Part shown: positions 8,340 through 15,796 of the stretch, piece after piece
How the letters are laid out: every line of letters starts with the position of its first letter
Numbering within the stretch: the stretch's first letter is position 1
NCBI GenBank assembly: GCA_009692615.1
Contig: SHYW01000009.1
Location: forward strand, 1 to 64,000
Direction: 5' to 3'
DNA length: 64,000 bases
Source of the DNA: Deltaproteobacteria bacterium
Lineage (GTDB): Bacteria; Desulfobacterota; Binatia; UBA9968
The notes under the pieces: generated by a model
Database searches by the model: none
What the model saw: the letters and a program-made list of their open reading frames with translations, nothing else
What the model was told of the DNA's origin: nothing
Made by a program: the position numbers and the translations under genes

Positions 8340-8891
8340 ATGAAATCGGTAAACGTAAGAATGAGCTTAACCGTAGCCTTGCTCTGGCTGCTGGCGACTG
8401 CGTTAACCACATCGACCGCCAGCGCACAGCATGTTCATCCAGCGAATCCGGGCACAGCGCCAACCGTCGGCGCCGCGGCAGTCCCTTTCGAACTGAAATC
8501 GATGGAAGGAAAAACGCTCACGTTAGAAACTTTTCATGGCAAACCGCTGGTGTTAATTTTTTTCGCCAGTTGGTGCGATCCCTACCGCGATGAAATGCCG
8601 CTCATCAACGAGCTGGCATCACAAGGAAGCAAAGAAGGTTTCAGCGTGCTCGGCGTCGCCGTCGAAGATACCCGCGCCGCGGTGAGCGAATTCGCTAAGG
8701 AAGCGAAACTAATTTTTCCGATCGCCCTGGACCTGAACAGCACCGTCAAACGAGCCTATCGTATCTTCGGTCCACCAGCGACTTTTTTCATCGACGGGCA
8801 AGGCATCGTTCGCGACATCGTCCTCGGCCCGGCGACAACGGAACGGGCGCGCAAGGCGTTAAAGAAAACTGGCTTGGTCGGCAAACAATGA
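8340..8891 (+). CDS. TlpA/ResA-like periplasmic thioredoxin with a CxxY active site
   Basis: A 183-residue exported thioredoxin-fold protein (signal peptide ending ASA, mature start QHVHP). The fold signatures are intact: FFASWC, EMPLINEL, the cis-Pro region GPPATFFID (Pro146) and the extra TlpA-type strand. The active site reads WCDPYR: Cys79 is kept but the second cysteine is Tyr82 (codon TAC, one transition from TGC). It therefore cannot cycle as a dithiol; it could act as a monothiol, a metal-binding or scaffold protein, or be losing function. It overlaps the next gene by 4 nt and probably overlapped the ancestral end of the propeller gene, so it belongs to the same operon. Confidence 0.88.
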   Translation: MKSVNVRMSLTVALLWLLATALTTSTASAQHVHPANPGTAPTVGAAAVPFELKSMEGKTLTLETFHGKPLVLIFFASWCDPYRDEMPLINELASQGSKEGFSVLGVAVEDTRAAVSEFAKEAKLIFPIALDLNSTVKRAYRIFGPPATFFIDGQGIVRDIVLGPATTERARKALKKTGLVGKQ

Positions 8892-9784
8892 TCGCGTCGT
8901 CGTTAAAACCCTGGAGATCCATCGCGCTACTTTTATTGGCGCTGCTATTAACTAGCGTCAAGCTCAGCGCGGCGGAACTGAAGCAATCTCCCAGCGATCC
9001 TGAGCAAGTTTTGCAAACTTACCTGCGCGCCACCTACGCGCGCGATTTCATCGAAGCCTACCTCTTTATTTCGAGCGCCGACCGCAAAGCGCGCGATCTC
9101 AACCGTTATCTCCAACAGCGCGGCCCCTTCGCCGGCTTTACTTTGGAGGTGGCGAAAAAGCTCAGCGAGTCAATGGAAATCTATTTCAAACAGCGCAGAG
9201 ACACGCCGACGCGCATCCAGACGGTTATCAACTACAAAGTTCCCGACCCGAATAAGATTTCAGCCCTGCTGCTCAATTGGGACGCCTACCGGTTGAACTC
9301 TTTAGCGCCAGCGGAGCGCAAACAAATTCTCGACGCCATCGACAAGAAAAAACACGGCGGCTCGCTCGACATGAGCGAAGGCGAAGAAAACTTCGAGTTG
9401 GTCAAAGAAGCCGACGGTTGGCGGATTTTTTTGAATTGGGCCGCTGGAGTCAAAATCCCGTTGCGCGTCGATCTATCGCAGGCAACCGATCTCGATGTCA
9501 GCTTGTCAAAGACCGACATCGTCGCGCAGCCGGGGGAGATCTTTGAAGTCGTTCCGAAAATCACCAACCGGACTAACCAACCTGTCACCGCGCGCATCGT
9601 CCACGTGGTCGAGCCCGACGCCAGCGCCGATTTCTTGGACTTCGTCCAGTGTGGCTTTCTTTTGCCGGTGACGATTGCGCCGGCCAAGCAACAGGAATTT
9701 TCCGGTACCTACCTATTGCGCGGCACGCTGCCCGAAGGTGTGCGCCAACTCAAGCTCACTTACGACTTTCGCCTACTAAAGTAA
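8888..9784 (+). CDS. Exported NTF2-like protein with a Cox11/CtaG-like C-terminal domain (copy 1)
   Basis: A 298-residue exported protein with no exact family that I know. After a signal peptide (about 1-29), residues 35-185 look like an NTF2/DUF4878-type cone domain (YLRATYARDFIEAYLFIS at its start, GWRIFLNW at its end). Residues 200-295 resemble Cox11/CtaG, the copper chaperone for the CuB site: PGEIFEVV, then NRTNQPVTARIVHVVEP, then DFLDFVQCGF, then a final LKLTYDF strand, in the same order as Cox11's GE, N-S-PV, V-P-YF-KIQCFCF and ITLSYTF blocks. Only the first cysteine of the CFCF motif is kept (Cys255). It is paralogous to the gene at 10445. Copper handling is an inference from this resemblance and the SCO neighbours. 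Confidence 0.75.
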   Translation: MIASSLKPWRSIALLLLALLLTSVKLSAAELKQSPSDPEQVLQTYLRATYARDFIEAYLFISSADRKARDLNRYLQQRGPFAGFTLEVAKKLSESMEIYFKQRRDTPTRIQTVINYKVPDPNKISALLLNWDAYRLNSLAPAERKQILDAIDKKKHGGSLDMSEGEENFELVKEADGWRIFLNWAAGVKIPLRVDLSQATDLDVSLSKTDIVAQPGEIFEVVPKITNRTNQPVTARIVHVVEPDASADFLDFVQCGFLLPVTIAPAKQQEFSGTYLLRGTLPEGVRQLKLTYDFRLLK

Positions 9785-9849
9785 TCGGCGCGGCCGACGT
9801 GGGGAATCTAGCAGTGCGTGGCAATTTGTGTTTAATTTGCTGCCATCGA

Positions 9850-10416
9850 ATGGCTCACTCAATGAATCGAAAAATCTCACCGCTGATATTCCTACTTGGC
9901 GCGCTGGTTTATTTAATTGCGGCCGCCACGGCGCTGGCGCAGGACTCGCCTTTTGAGCACAAAAAAATCGTTCCCTTCGTGCCCTCGCCGCCGCAAGTGG
10001 TCGAGAAAATGCTCGACATGGGTGGAATTAAATCCGGCGACCTGGTGTACGACCTCGGCTCGGGTGACGGCCGCATCGTCATCGCCGCCGCGCAAAGAGG
10101 CGCTCAAGCCATCGGGTTTGAAATCGACGGCGATCTGATCAAAGACTCCCGGGCGAATATTCAAAAAGCCGGGGTTCAAGCGCGCGCTGAAATTCGCAAC
10201 CAGGATCTACTCACCGTGGACTTCTCGGCCGCCACCGTGGTGACGATGTATTTGTTCCCGGAGGTCAATCTGCAACTCAGGCCCAAGCTGCTCGCCCAAC
10301 TCAAACCCGGCGCACGAGTCGTTTCCCATGCTTTCGACATGGGCGATTGGCCGCCCGACAAGCACGAACAAGTTCTCGGCCGTAACATTTATGTTTGGAC
10401 CATCCGGGCGAAGTAA
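9850..10416 (+). CDS. Class I SAM-dependent methyltransferase with a signal peptide
   Basis: A 188-residue protein. An N-terminal hydrophobic segment ends in a good cleavage site (ALA before QDSPF), and the rest is a compact Rossmann methyltransferase: PFVPSPPQVVEKML, then the SAM-binding motif YDLGSGDGRIVI, then IGFEIDGDLI and an acidic-loop motif (NQDLLTVDF). I set the start at the ATG at 9850; a second ATG lies at 9862, and the longer upstream frame lacks coding character. It lies between the two Cox11-like paralogues on the same strand. Exported proteins of this family occur in related bacteria, but SAM is not known in the periplasm, so the domain may face the cytoplasm behind an uncleaved anchor. 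Substrate unknown. Confidence 0.85.
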   Translation: MAHSMNRKISPLIFLLGALVYLIAAATALAQDSPFEHKKIVPFVPSPPQVVEKMLDMGGIKSGDLVYDLGSGDGRIVIAAAQRGAQAIGFEIDGDLIKDSRANIQKAGVQARAEIRNQDLLTVDFSAATVVTMYLFPEVNLQLRPKLLAQLKPGARVVSHAFDMGDWPPDKHEQVLGRNIYVWTIRAK

Positions 10417-10444
10417 TCTTGCCACGTGACGAATTCTATTATCT

Positions 10445-11326
10445 ATGATGAAAAAATTTCTTCTCCCGCTCTGCGCCGGTTTACTGCTGGCGTTGCCGGC
10501 GCTCGCTTGGTTAGTCAACAGCGATGCGAGCCCGCGCCAAGAACCGGTACAAGCGCTGAGCCAATATCTGCGATTTCTCTACGCCCGGGATTTTCGCCAA
10601 GCCTACCGTTTCATTTCCGCCGACGACCAAGGATTAAAAAATGTCAACGACTATGTCCGCGAACGGGGATCGTTCAGCGGCTTCACGTTGGCGCTGGCGG
10701 CCAGGCTCGCCGGTTTGATCGAAGTCAATCAGCTCGCCAGCGTCGCCGAGGGACCGCGCCAGCGCGTCACCGTCGCCATGAAACTGCCGGACGCCAACAG
10801 CATCGCGCCGCTATTGCACGACTGGGATGACAAAAAATTGAATGCTCTATCCGCGCCGGCACGCAGAAACCTGCTGTCGACCATCGATAAAATGATCGGC
10901 GCCGGCAAACTACCGATGATCGAAGGCGAAGAAAAATTCGTCCTGAGCAAAGAAGGCTCCAAGTGGAAAGTCTTTCTCGACTGGGCCGCCGGCGTCCAAG
11001 TACAGTTCAGCGCCACCGTGCCGGGCAACGCAATCAGCGCCACGGCGCTCAGCAAAAGCACAGTAGCGCGCTCCGGCGATCTATTTACCGTCGGTTTCAA
11101 AGTGGTCAACCGGTCAGCCAAGGAGATCGTCACACGCATCGCGCACCGGGTCGAGCCGCAAGAGTTCGCGCAATATTTGGATCTCGTCGAGTGCGCGCTT
11201 TTGCTGCCGGTGCGGATTCAGCCCGGCGAGGAGCAGATTTATCGCAGTACCTACTCGGTCCGCGGCGATTTACCCGATGGCACTAAACTGCTCAACGTCA
11301 CCTATGAATTCAAGATCGAAAATTAA
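10445..11326 (+). CDS. Exported NTF2-like protein with a Cox11/CtaG-like C-terminal domain (copy 2)
   Basis: A 293-residue paralogue of the protein at 8888, with the same two-domain plan: signal peptide or anchor (1-25), NTF2-like region (about 35-185; YLRFLYARDFRQAYRFIS, then WKVFLDWAAGV) and a Cox11-like region (about 200-293; GDLFTVGFKVVNRS, HRVEPQEFAQYLDLVEC, then LNVTYEF). The single conserved cysteine is Cys250, again at the first Cys position of Cox11's copper motif. The two copies are clearly diverged, so the duplication is old. Its 3' end overlaps the SCO gene start by 23 nt, tying it to copper-chaperone expression. Confidence 0.75.
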   Translation: MMKKFLLPLCAGLLLALPALAWLVNSDASPRQEPVQALSQYLRFLYARDFRQAYRFISADDQGLKNVNDYVRERGSFSGFTLALAARLAGLIEVNQLASVAEGPRQRVTVAMKLPDANSIAPLLHDWDDKKLNALSAPARRNLLSTIDKMIGAGKLPMIEGEEKFVLSKEGSKWKVFLDWAAGVQVQFSATVPGNAISATALSKSTVARSGDLFTVGFKVVNRSAKEIVTRIAHRVEPQEFAQYLDLVECALLLPVRIQPGEEQIYRSTYSVRGDLPDGTKLLNVTYEFKIEN

Positions 11327-11921
11327 CTTCTGGCTCATAGCTTGTTTTGGCATCGGTCTGATCACCTCCTACGCCCAGGCGCATATCCCGATTCCGCCGA
11401 AACAACCGAGTGAAATCGGCCGCCGTCTGGTCAAGAGCGTCGTCGCCGATTTCAAATTGATCGATCAGAATGGCAATCCGTTTCAGATGGCAACGAGCCG
11501 CGGCAAGGTCGTTTTAGTCAATTTCATCTTCACCACCTGCCCCGATGTTTGTCCGCTGCTGAGCGCCAAAGTCGCCGCCATCCAACGCGCTTTGGATGAG
11601 AAGAAAATTAAGAACTATTGGCTGCTCAGCATCACCACCGATCCGGAACGCGACAGCGCAGCCGTCATGAAAGATTACGCCGGACGCTTCAAAGCCGATC
11701 TGAACCACTGGTCGTTCCTAACCGGCGCGCGCGCAGATTTGGTAAAGGTTTGGAAAGCGTTCGGCGTCAACGTTACCAAACCCGATTCCGGACAAGTTTT
11801 TCACACTGCGCTGACCACGCTCATCGACCGTCAAGGGCTGCGCCGAGTCGACTACTACGGCGACAAATGGCTCGAGCCCGAAGTGCTCAAGGATTTTCAG
11901 TGGCTCAGCGCGCAAAAGTAA
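11304..11921 (+). CDS. SCO1/SenC-type copper chaperone (second copy)
   Basis: A 205-residue SCO-family protein. A signal peptide ends near AQA, and the CPDVC motif (Cys79, Cys83) and His167 (VFHTAL) are the copper ligands. I chose the ATG at 11304 because the signal peptide begins there; it overlaps the Cox11-like gene by 23 nt. It is the only member of this run with an assured copper-chaperone family and is the main reason to read the 6-12.5 kb cluster as copper-related. The downstream gene starts inside its 3' end. Confidence 0.92.
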   Translation: MNSRSKINFWLIACFGIGLITSYAQAHIPIPPKQPSEIGRRLVKSVVADFKLIDQNGNPFQMATSRGKVVLVNFIFTTCPDVCPLLSAKVAAIQRALDEKKIKNYWLLSITTDPERDSAAVMKDYAGRFKADLNHWSFLTGARADLVKVWKAFGVNVTKPDSGQVFHTALTTLIDRQGLRRVDYYGDKWLEPEVLKDFQWLSAQK

Positions 11922-12472
11922 TCAGCGGTGCGCTGACCTTTGCCATCGGCGTTTTGCTTTTCATTGCGAGCAGCTTGGCCGCACAGAACAAGTCCGGCGT
12001 ATTGGAAATCCACATCAAAGATCACCGCGACGCCATCGGCGACTTCGCTAAACTAAACATCGTCATCGATAAATTTTCACTCAGTCCAAAAGCCGGGCTC
12101 AAGTTCTGGCAAACCGGCTGGCGCGACCTCCCGGCCAATCCCGACACCGTCGATCTGACCCAATACATCGGAATAAACCGCGCGCGAGTCTATCGCGGCC
12201 CCATCGAAGCCGGCAGCTTCGAAGGCTTTCACCTCAAGATCAAACGGATAGATGGGATTCTCAATAAAGATCAGCGCCGCGCCGCGATCAAAAACCGGAT
12301 CGGCACCGTAAAACTACCCTTTGAAGTCCGCCCCGACGGCGAAACCCTACTGATCATCGATCTGACGGTAGGCGATTTCACCGACCACCCGCCGCGCGGT
12401 TACGAGCTCAGCTTGCAAGGCTATGAAGTTTTTACCAATGGAAAACTAACGGCAAGAATCCCGCCGGGTTAA
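11900..12472 (+). CDS. Exported DUF4382-like protein
   Basis: A 190-residue exported protein starting at a GTG at 11900 with AAGGA 6 nt upstream, inside the end of the SCO gene (22 nt overlap). A signal peptide ends at SLAA; the body is a beta-rich domain (GVLEIHIKDHRDAIGDFAKL, then a VDLTQYIG segment and a GSFEGFHLKIKRIDGIL segment) that matches the layout of DUF4382, a domain of unknown function found in exported proteins of many environmental bacteria. It is the last gene of the exported run; the next gene is convergent. Confidence 0.8.
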   Translation: MAQRAKVISGALTFAIGVLLFIASSLAAQNKSGVLEIHIKDHRDAIGDFAKLNIVIDKFSLSPKAGLKFWQTGWRDLPANPDTVDLTQYIGINRARVYRGPIEAGSFEGFHLKIKRIDGILNKDQRRAAIKNRIGTVKLPFEVRPDGETLLIIDLTVGDFTDHPPRGYELSLQGYEVFTNGKLTARIPPG

Positions 12473-12499
12473 AGCGCAGCGGACCGAATGGAAGCCGCG

Positions 12500-13471
12500 C
12501 TAATTCTTCACTACACGAATAATCATGTTGGTATTGTAGTAGTCGTAGTTAAAAATCAAATTCCACTCACTCGGGCAATTGACGCAATCATCCCCCCGGG
12601 AAGTAAACCAGCGAAACACTTCATGATACGAAACCGACGTACAAGCATCGCTGTCAGCCACCCAGTAGTCCTCATAGTTCGCGTCTAACTTGATAAAGTG
12701 CAGGCGCGAGGGCCCGGCACCGATGCGAGAACCCAATGAGCGCAATAACCGCACTTGGCGCGCTTGGAGATTTTGAAATATGAGCGAATCCGCAAACGGG
12801 ATCGTCGCTTTCTTGAGCCGACCGAACAAATCAAAATCGCCGTACGGCCGCACGCGATGTCCTTGCGCCGCGTAACGGTCCACGTCATTGGCGACATTGA
12901 GCAAAATATATCCGCCGGGCTTGACCACGCGGCGCATCTCCAACAACGCTTTTTCCGGATTCGGAATATGCTCCAACACCCAAATCGACCAAAGGCCGTC
13001 AAATGAATTATCGGGGAACGGCATCTGGGTCGCCGACGCTTCGACAAATGGCTTATGAAAAAATTGCCGCGTGGTCGGGGAAATGTCCAAGGCTGTGTAA
13101 TCTTCGACGATGTCCTGCAACATGCCGCTGCCAGCACCAACCTCAAGTACTTTTCTATCGCTCAAACCCTGCTGTTTGACAAAGTCGGCAACGGTTTGCG
13201 GGATCTTAGCTTTCACTGCGGCGTTTCGCGCGAAGTCGATGTAAAATTTATCCTTTGCCGATATCGGTACCGCAACGGTCGGAGACGTAGCCGCTTTGTT
13301 GTCCTTGGATGCGCTCGAATACGCCTGTTCATAGAAACGACGATTGGCCGCTTGAAACGATTCATCGCCCTGCGGGTCGACACTCCAAGGGTATCTGATC
13401 GCTGTGACAATCGTCGTCGCTAACAACAAGCTGGCATATCCGACCATCAAGACTCGTCTGATAGAAATCAT
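12500..13471 (-). CDS. Membrane-anchored class I methyltransferase
   Basis: A 323-residue protein with one N-terminal transmembrane helix (about residues 5-25) and a Methyltransf_11-type domain (about 95-215): VLEVGAGSGML is the SAM-binding motif I, TALDIS motif II, and DNSFDGLWSIWVLEHIPNPEKALLEMRRVVKPGG the family signature. The C-terminal 100 residues are less conserved. It is encoded opposite to its neighbours and stands alone. Substrate unknown. Confidence 0.85.
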   Translation of the reverse strand: MISIRRVLMVGYASLLLATTIVTAIRYPWSVDPQGDESFQAANRRFYEQAYSSASKDNKAATSPTVAVPISAKDKFYIDFARNAAVKAKIPQTVADFVKQQGLSDRKVLEVGAGSGMLQDIVEDYTALDISPTTRQFFHKPFVEASATQMPFPDNSFDGLWSIWVLEHIPNPEKALLEMRRVVKPGGYILLNVANDVDRYAAQGHRVRPYGDFDLFGRLKKATIPFADSLIFQNLQARQVRLLRSLGSRIGAGPSRLHFIKLDANYEDYWVADSDACTSVSYHEVFRWFTSRGDDCVNCPSEWNLIFNYDYYNTNMIIRVVKN

Positions 13472-13809
13472 GGAATTTTAAGTGCAGGTCACGCTCGTCC
13501 GTAGAATCTTCCTGCGCCACTCACGTTTGAGGATTTTACCAGACTTAGATATCTGAAGACATATAAATTCGCGTGGGGTCACCCACTGAATAGATTCGCT
13601 CTAAAACGCTACGAACTGGCGGCGAAATCCCGCGAAATCAAAACCGACCGCCCTCGTCCAATTTTGTTCTCCAATCTACGTCGAAGCGATGGCCAGCGCC
13701 GGCCAGCTAAAAAAACTCATCTGACAAATCGTTCGCGTTGGTTCGCTGGCACTCCAAAATCTACCCCAAAGCACTGCATTGCATTAGACCTGATTATTGA
13801 CTGCGGGAC
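13472..13809. other. Intergenic stretch without a supported gene
   Basis: About 340 bases between the divergent methyltransferase and the pilin region. A 64-codon plus-strand frame (13664-13858) exists but is Arg-rich, lacks a ribosome-binding site and resembles nothing. I see no repeat, tRNA or terminator here. Confidence 0.5.
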
Positions 13810-13825
13810 TGGCATGCATCCTGCG
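13810..13825 (+). promoter_or_regulatory. Candidate sigma-54 promoter upstream of the pilin gene
   Basis: TGGCATGCATCCTGCG matches the sigma-54 pattern: GG (811-812) and GC (823-824) of the -24 and -12 elements are separated by exactly 10 nt, and the flanks agree with TGGCA-N5-YTGC. It lies about 75 nt before the pilin start. A single match of this kind can occur by chance. Confidence 0.4.
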
Positions 13826-13900
13826 TTTAATGTTTGCCGAAGGCTTTGTGGCTGCTAAACTTAGAATGAAAAAATGGATCGCAAAAAAAAGGGGTACACT

Positions 13901-14095
13901 GTGAATCTCATCAAACGTTTGCTAGTTGAAGAGGACGGCCAAGGCTTAGTCGAGTACACCTTGATCGTCGTGTTGGTCGCCTTAGTGTTTTGGGTGGCGA
14001 TCAAAGAGACCAATATCGGTAGCCAACTCGGCAGCGGCTGGAGCAAAGTCACCAGTTGCGTGACCACTCCTTCAGCTTGCGATTCTAGTTCCTAA
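13901..14095 (+). CDS. Flp/Fap-type small pilin, orphan
   Basis: A short (64-residue) Flp-family pilin: a brief basic leader (NLIKRLL), then the processing region EEDGQGLVEYTLIVVLVALVF with the conserved Glu-Tyr pair after the Gly, one hydrophobic helix and a Ser/Thr/Cys tail. Prepilin peptidase of the TadV type would cleave in the DGQG region. I chose GTG 13901 because AGGGG lies 6-7 nt upstream; an ATG at 13874 would add nine residues. No tad assembly genes are in the window, so this pilin is an orphan here. It is followed by a strong terminator, so it is a single-gene transcript, as is usual for highly expressed pilins. Confidence 0.85.
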   Translation: MNLIKRLLVEEDGQGLVEYTLIVVLVALVFWVAIKETNIGSQLGSGWSKVTSCVTTPSACDSSS

Positions 14096-14112
14096 ATCCG
14101 GCTGTGAATTGA

Positions 14113-14163
14113 AACGTACGGCCCGGCGCACATCGCTCGCGTTCGGCCGTACGTTGATTTTTT
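14113..14163 (+). terminator. Strong intrinsic terminator after the pilin gene
   Basis: The arms AACGTACGGCC (14113-14123) and GGCCGTACGTT (14145-14155) pair perfectly over 11 bp and are followed by GATTTTTTT. This is a textbook rho-independent terminator 17 nt past the pilin stop codon. Confidence 0.9.
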
Positions 14164-14263
14164 CTAACGTCAGCATGCGCTCTCGCTCGTTTCATCCGTG
14201 AAACGACGGCCATCTCTACACAAACGATAGAATAACCGATAGAATCCGAGTCGTTAACTTTCG

Positions 14264-14917
14264 ATGAACGGCTCAAAAAATCAATTTATAATTCTCGGCG
14301 GCGTAGTCATCTGTTTGGCTATCGGCTTGGGCACGGCGCTGTGGCTGAGACTCGGGCCCTACCCGCAGCTCGCCGGCATGAAAAACAGCAGCGCCAGCGA
14401 TGACGGGTTGAAACAGTACGGCGCGGTGCCGGATTTCCATTTAACCGAACGCAACGGCGACGCCGTCACGCTCGCTCACCTGCGCGGGCGAATTTGGATC
14501 GCTGATTTTATTTACACCAGCTGCACCGACACCTGTCCGCTCCAAACCGCGATGATGGCGCGGCTCCAAGAAGAATACGCCGGCAAGCCCAACTTCCAGT
14601 TGGTCTCAGTCACCGTCGAACCCGAGCGCGATACACCCCAAGCGCTGTCGGCGTACGCGGCGAAGCATAACGCCGATGCCAAGCGCTGGTTCTTTTTGAC
14701 CGGCCAGCGCGATCGTATTATCAGCTTGATTCATGACGGCTTTCATCTGAGCGTTGCACCGCTGCCCGGCAGCGGCGAAGAGAGCGGCATGATCGCCCAC
14801 AGCCCGCGCTTCGTGTTGATCGATGGCAATGGGCAAATTCGCGGCTACTACGACAGCCGCGAACTGACAGCTTTCGTCCGGCTCAAAAACGATGTGGACA
14901 CCCTTTTGAAAGGATAA
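14264..14917 (+). CDS. SCO1/SenC-type protein (third copy), membrane-anchored
   Basis: A 217-residue SCO-family protein with an N-terminal transmembrane helix (about residues 8-29) rather than a cleaved signal. The ligand motif is CTDTC (Cys87, Cys91) and the distal His is His179 in IAHSPRF, followed by VLIDGNGQIRGYY. It differs from the two CPDVC copies and sits 3 nt before the VKOR-thioredoxin gene, so in this operon it is more likely to act in thiol redox than in strict copper delivery, though both remain possible. Confidence 0.92.
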   Translation: MNGSKNQFIILGGVVICLAIGLGTALWLRLGPYPQLAGMKNSSASDDGLKQYGAVPDFHLTERNGDAVTLAHLRGRIWIADFIYTSCTDTCPLQTAMMARLQEEYAGKPNFQLVSVTVEPERDTPQALSAYAAKHNADAKRWFFLTGQRDRIISLIHDGFHLSVAPLPGSGEESGMIAHSPRFVLIDGNGQIRGYYDSRELTAFVRLKNDVDTLLKG

Positions 14918-14920
14918 GCG

Positions 14921-15796
14921 ATGGCGAGCGACAATAAAAATCCCAAAGGGAAACAACCGGCGGCTAAAATGTTTCTGCGCGACGGCCCCAATTGGCCACT
15001 ATTTGTTCTTGCCGTCCTCGGTGTCGCGTTGTCCGGGTATCTTACCTTCACCGCCTGGCAAGGACGACTGGTCGCCTTCTGCAGCGCCGGTGCCGGCTGC
15101 GATTTGGTGCTCAACAGCCGTTGGTCGACGCTGTTCGGCATGCCAACTTCGTTCTGGGGATTGCTTACCTACGCGCTGCTCGCCGCCGTGGCTTGGAACC
15201 GTTACGCCGACAGCCAATGGCGATGGGCCTGGTTCATATCGCTGTTCGGCGTACTCTTCAGCGTCTACTTAACTTCAATTTCGTTTCTCGAACTCAAAGC
15301 CGCCTGCCCTTATTGTCTGACCTCGCTCGGATTGATGACGGCGATTTTTCTCCTGACGAATTTTCAACGGCCGGAGAATTTGCCCAAGTTTGCTTGGGGA
15401 CCATGGCTCGGCAAAACCGTCAGCGTCGCCGCCGCGGTGATCGTCGCGTTGCATTTATATTTTGCCGGCTATTGGGGCTCAGCCCCCGGCCCGGAAGATC
15501 CTTGGGTCAGAGGGCTGGCCGATCATTTGACTAAGGCCGGGGCTAAATTCTACAGCGCCTCTTGGTGTCCGCACTGCCAAGAACAGAAGAAAAAATTTGG
15601 CGCCTCGGTCAAACGCATTCCATATATCGAATGCAGCCCCGGCGGGCCCCAAGCGCCCCAAGCGAAAGAGTGCAAAGACAAGAACATCGAGAGTTATCCG
15701 ACCTGGATCATCGACGGCCAGCGGCGCACCGGAATTCTGGAACTGGACACCCTGGCGCAGATTACCAAATTCGACTACCAGGAAGGCAAACCCTAA
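14921..15796 (+). CDS. VKOR-type quinone-linked thiol oxidase fused to a thioredoxin-like domain
   Basis: A 291-residue inner-membrane protein. Residues 25-180 are the vitamin K epoxide reductase fold with its periplasmic cysteine pair (Cys54, Cys60) and the active site CPYC (Cys129, Cys132). A C-terminal periplasmic thioredoxin-like domain carries SWCPHC (Cys216, Cys219). Bacterial VKOR replaces DsbB: it passes electrons from the fused or separate DsbA-like partner to quinone and so drives disulfide formation. The gene lies between an SCO protein and a rhodanese, 3 nt and -1 nt away, in one periplasmic redox operon. Confidence 0.94.
   Translation: MASDNKNPKGKQPAAKMFLRDGPNWPLFVLAVLGVALSGYLTFTAWQGRLVAFCSAGAGCDLVLNSRWSTLFGMPTSFWGLLTYALLAAVAWNRYADSQWRWAWFISLFGVLFSVYLTSISFLELKAACPYCLTSLGLMTAIFLLTNFQRPENLPKFAWGPWLGKTVSVAAAVIVALHLYFAGYWGSAPGPEDPWVRGLADHLTKAGAKFYSASWCPHCQEQKKKFGASVKRIPYIECSPGGPQAPQAKECKDKNIESYPTWIIDGQRRTGILELDTLAQITKFDYQEGKP

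Noticed and set aside
13664-13858. A 64-codon plus-strand frame upstream of the pilin
   Set aside because: No ribosome-binding site, Arg-rich composition and no family resemblance; it also overlaps the putative sigma-54 promoter.
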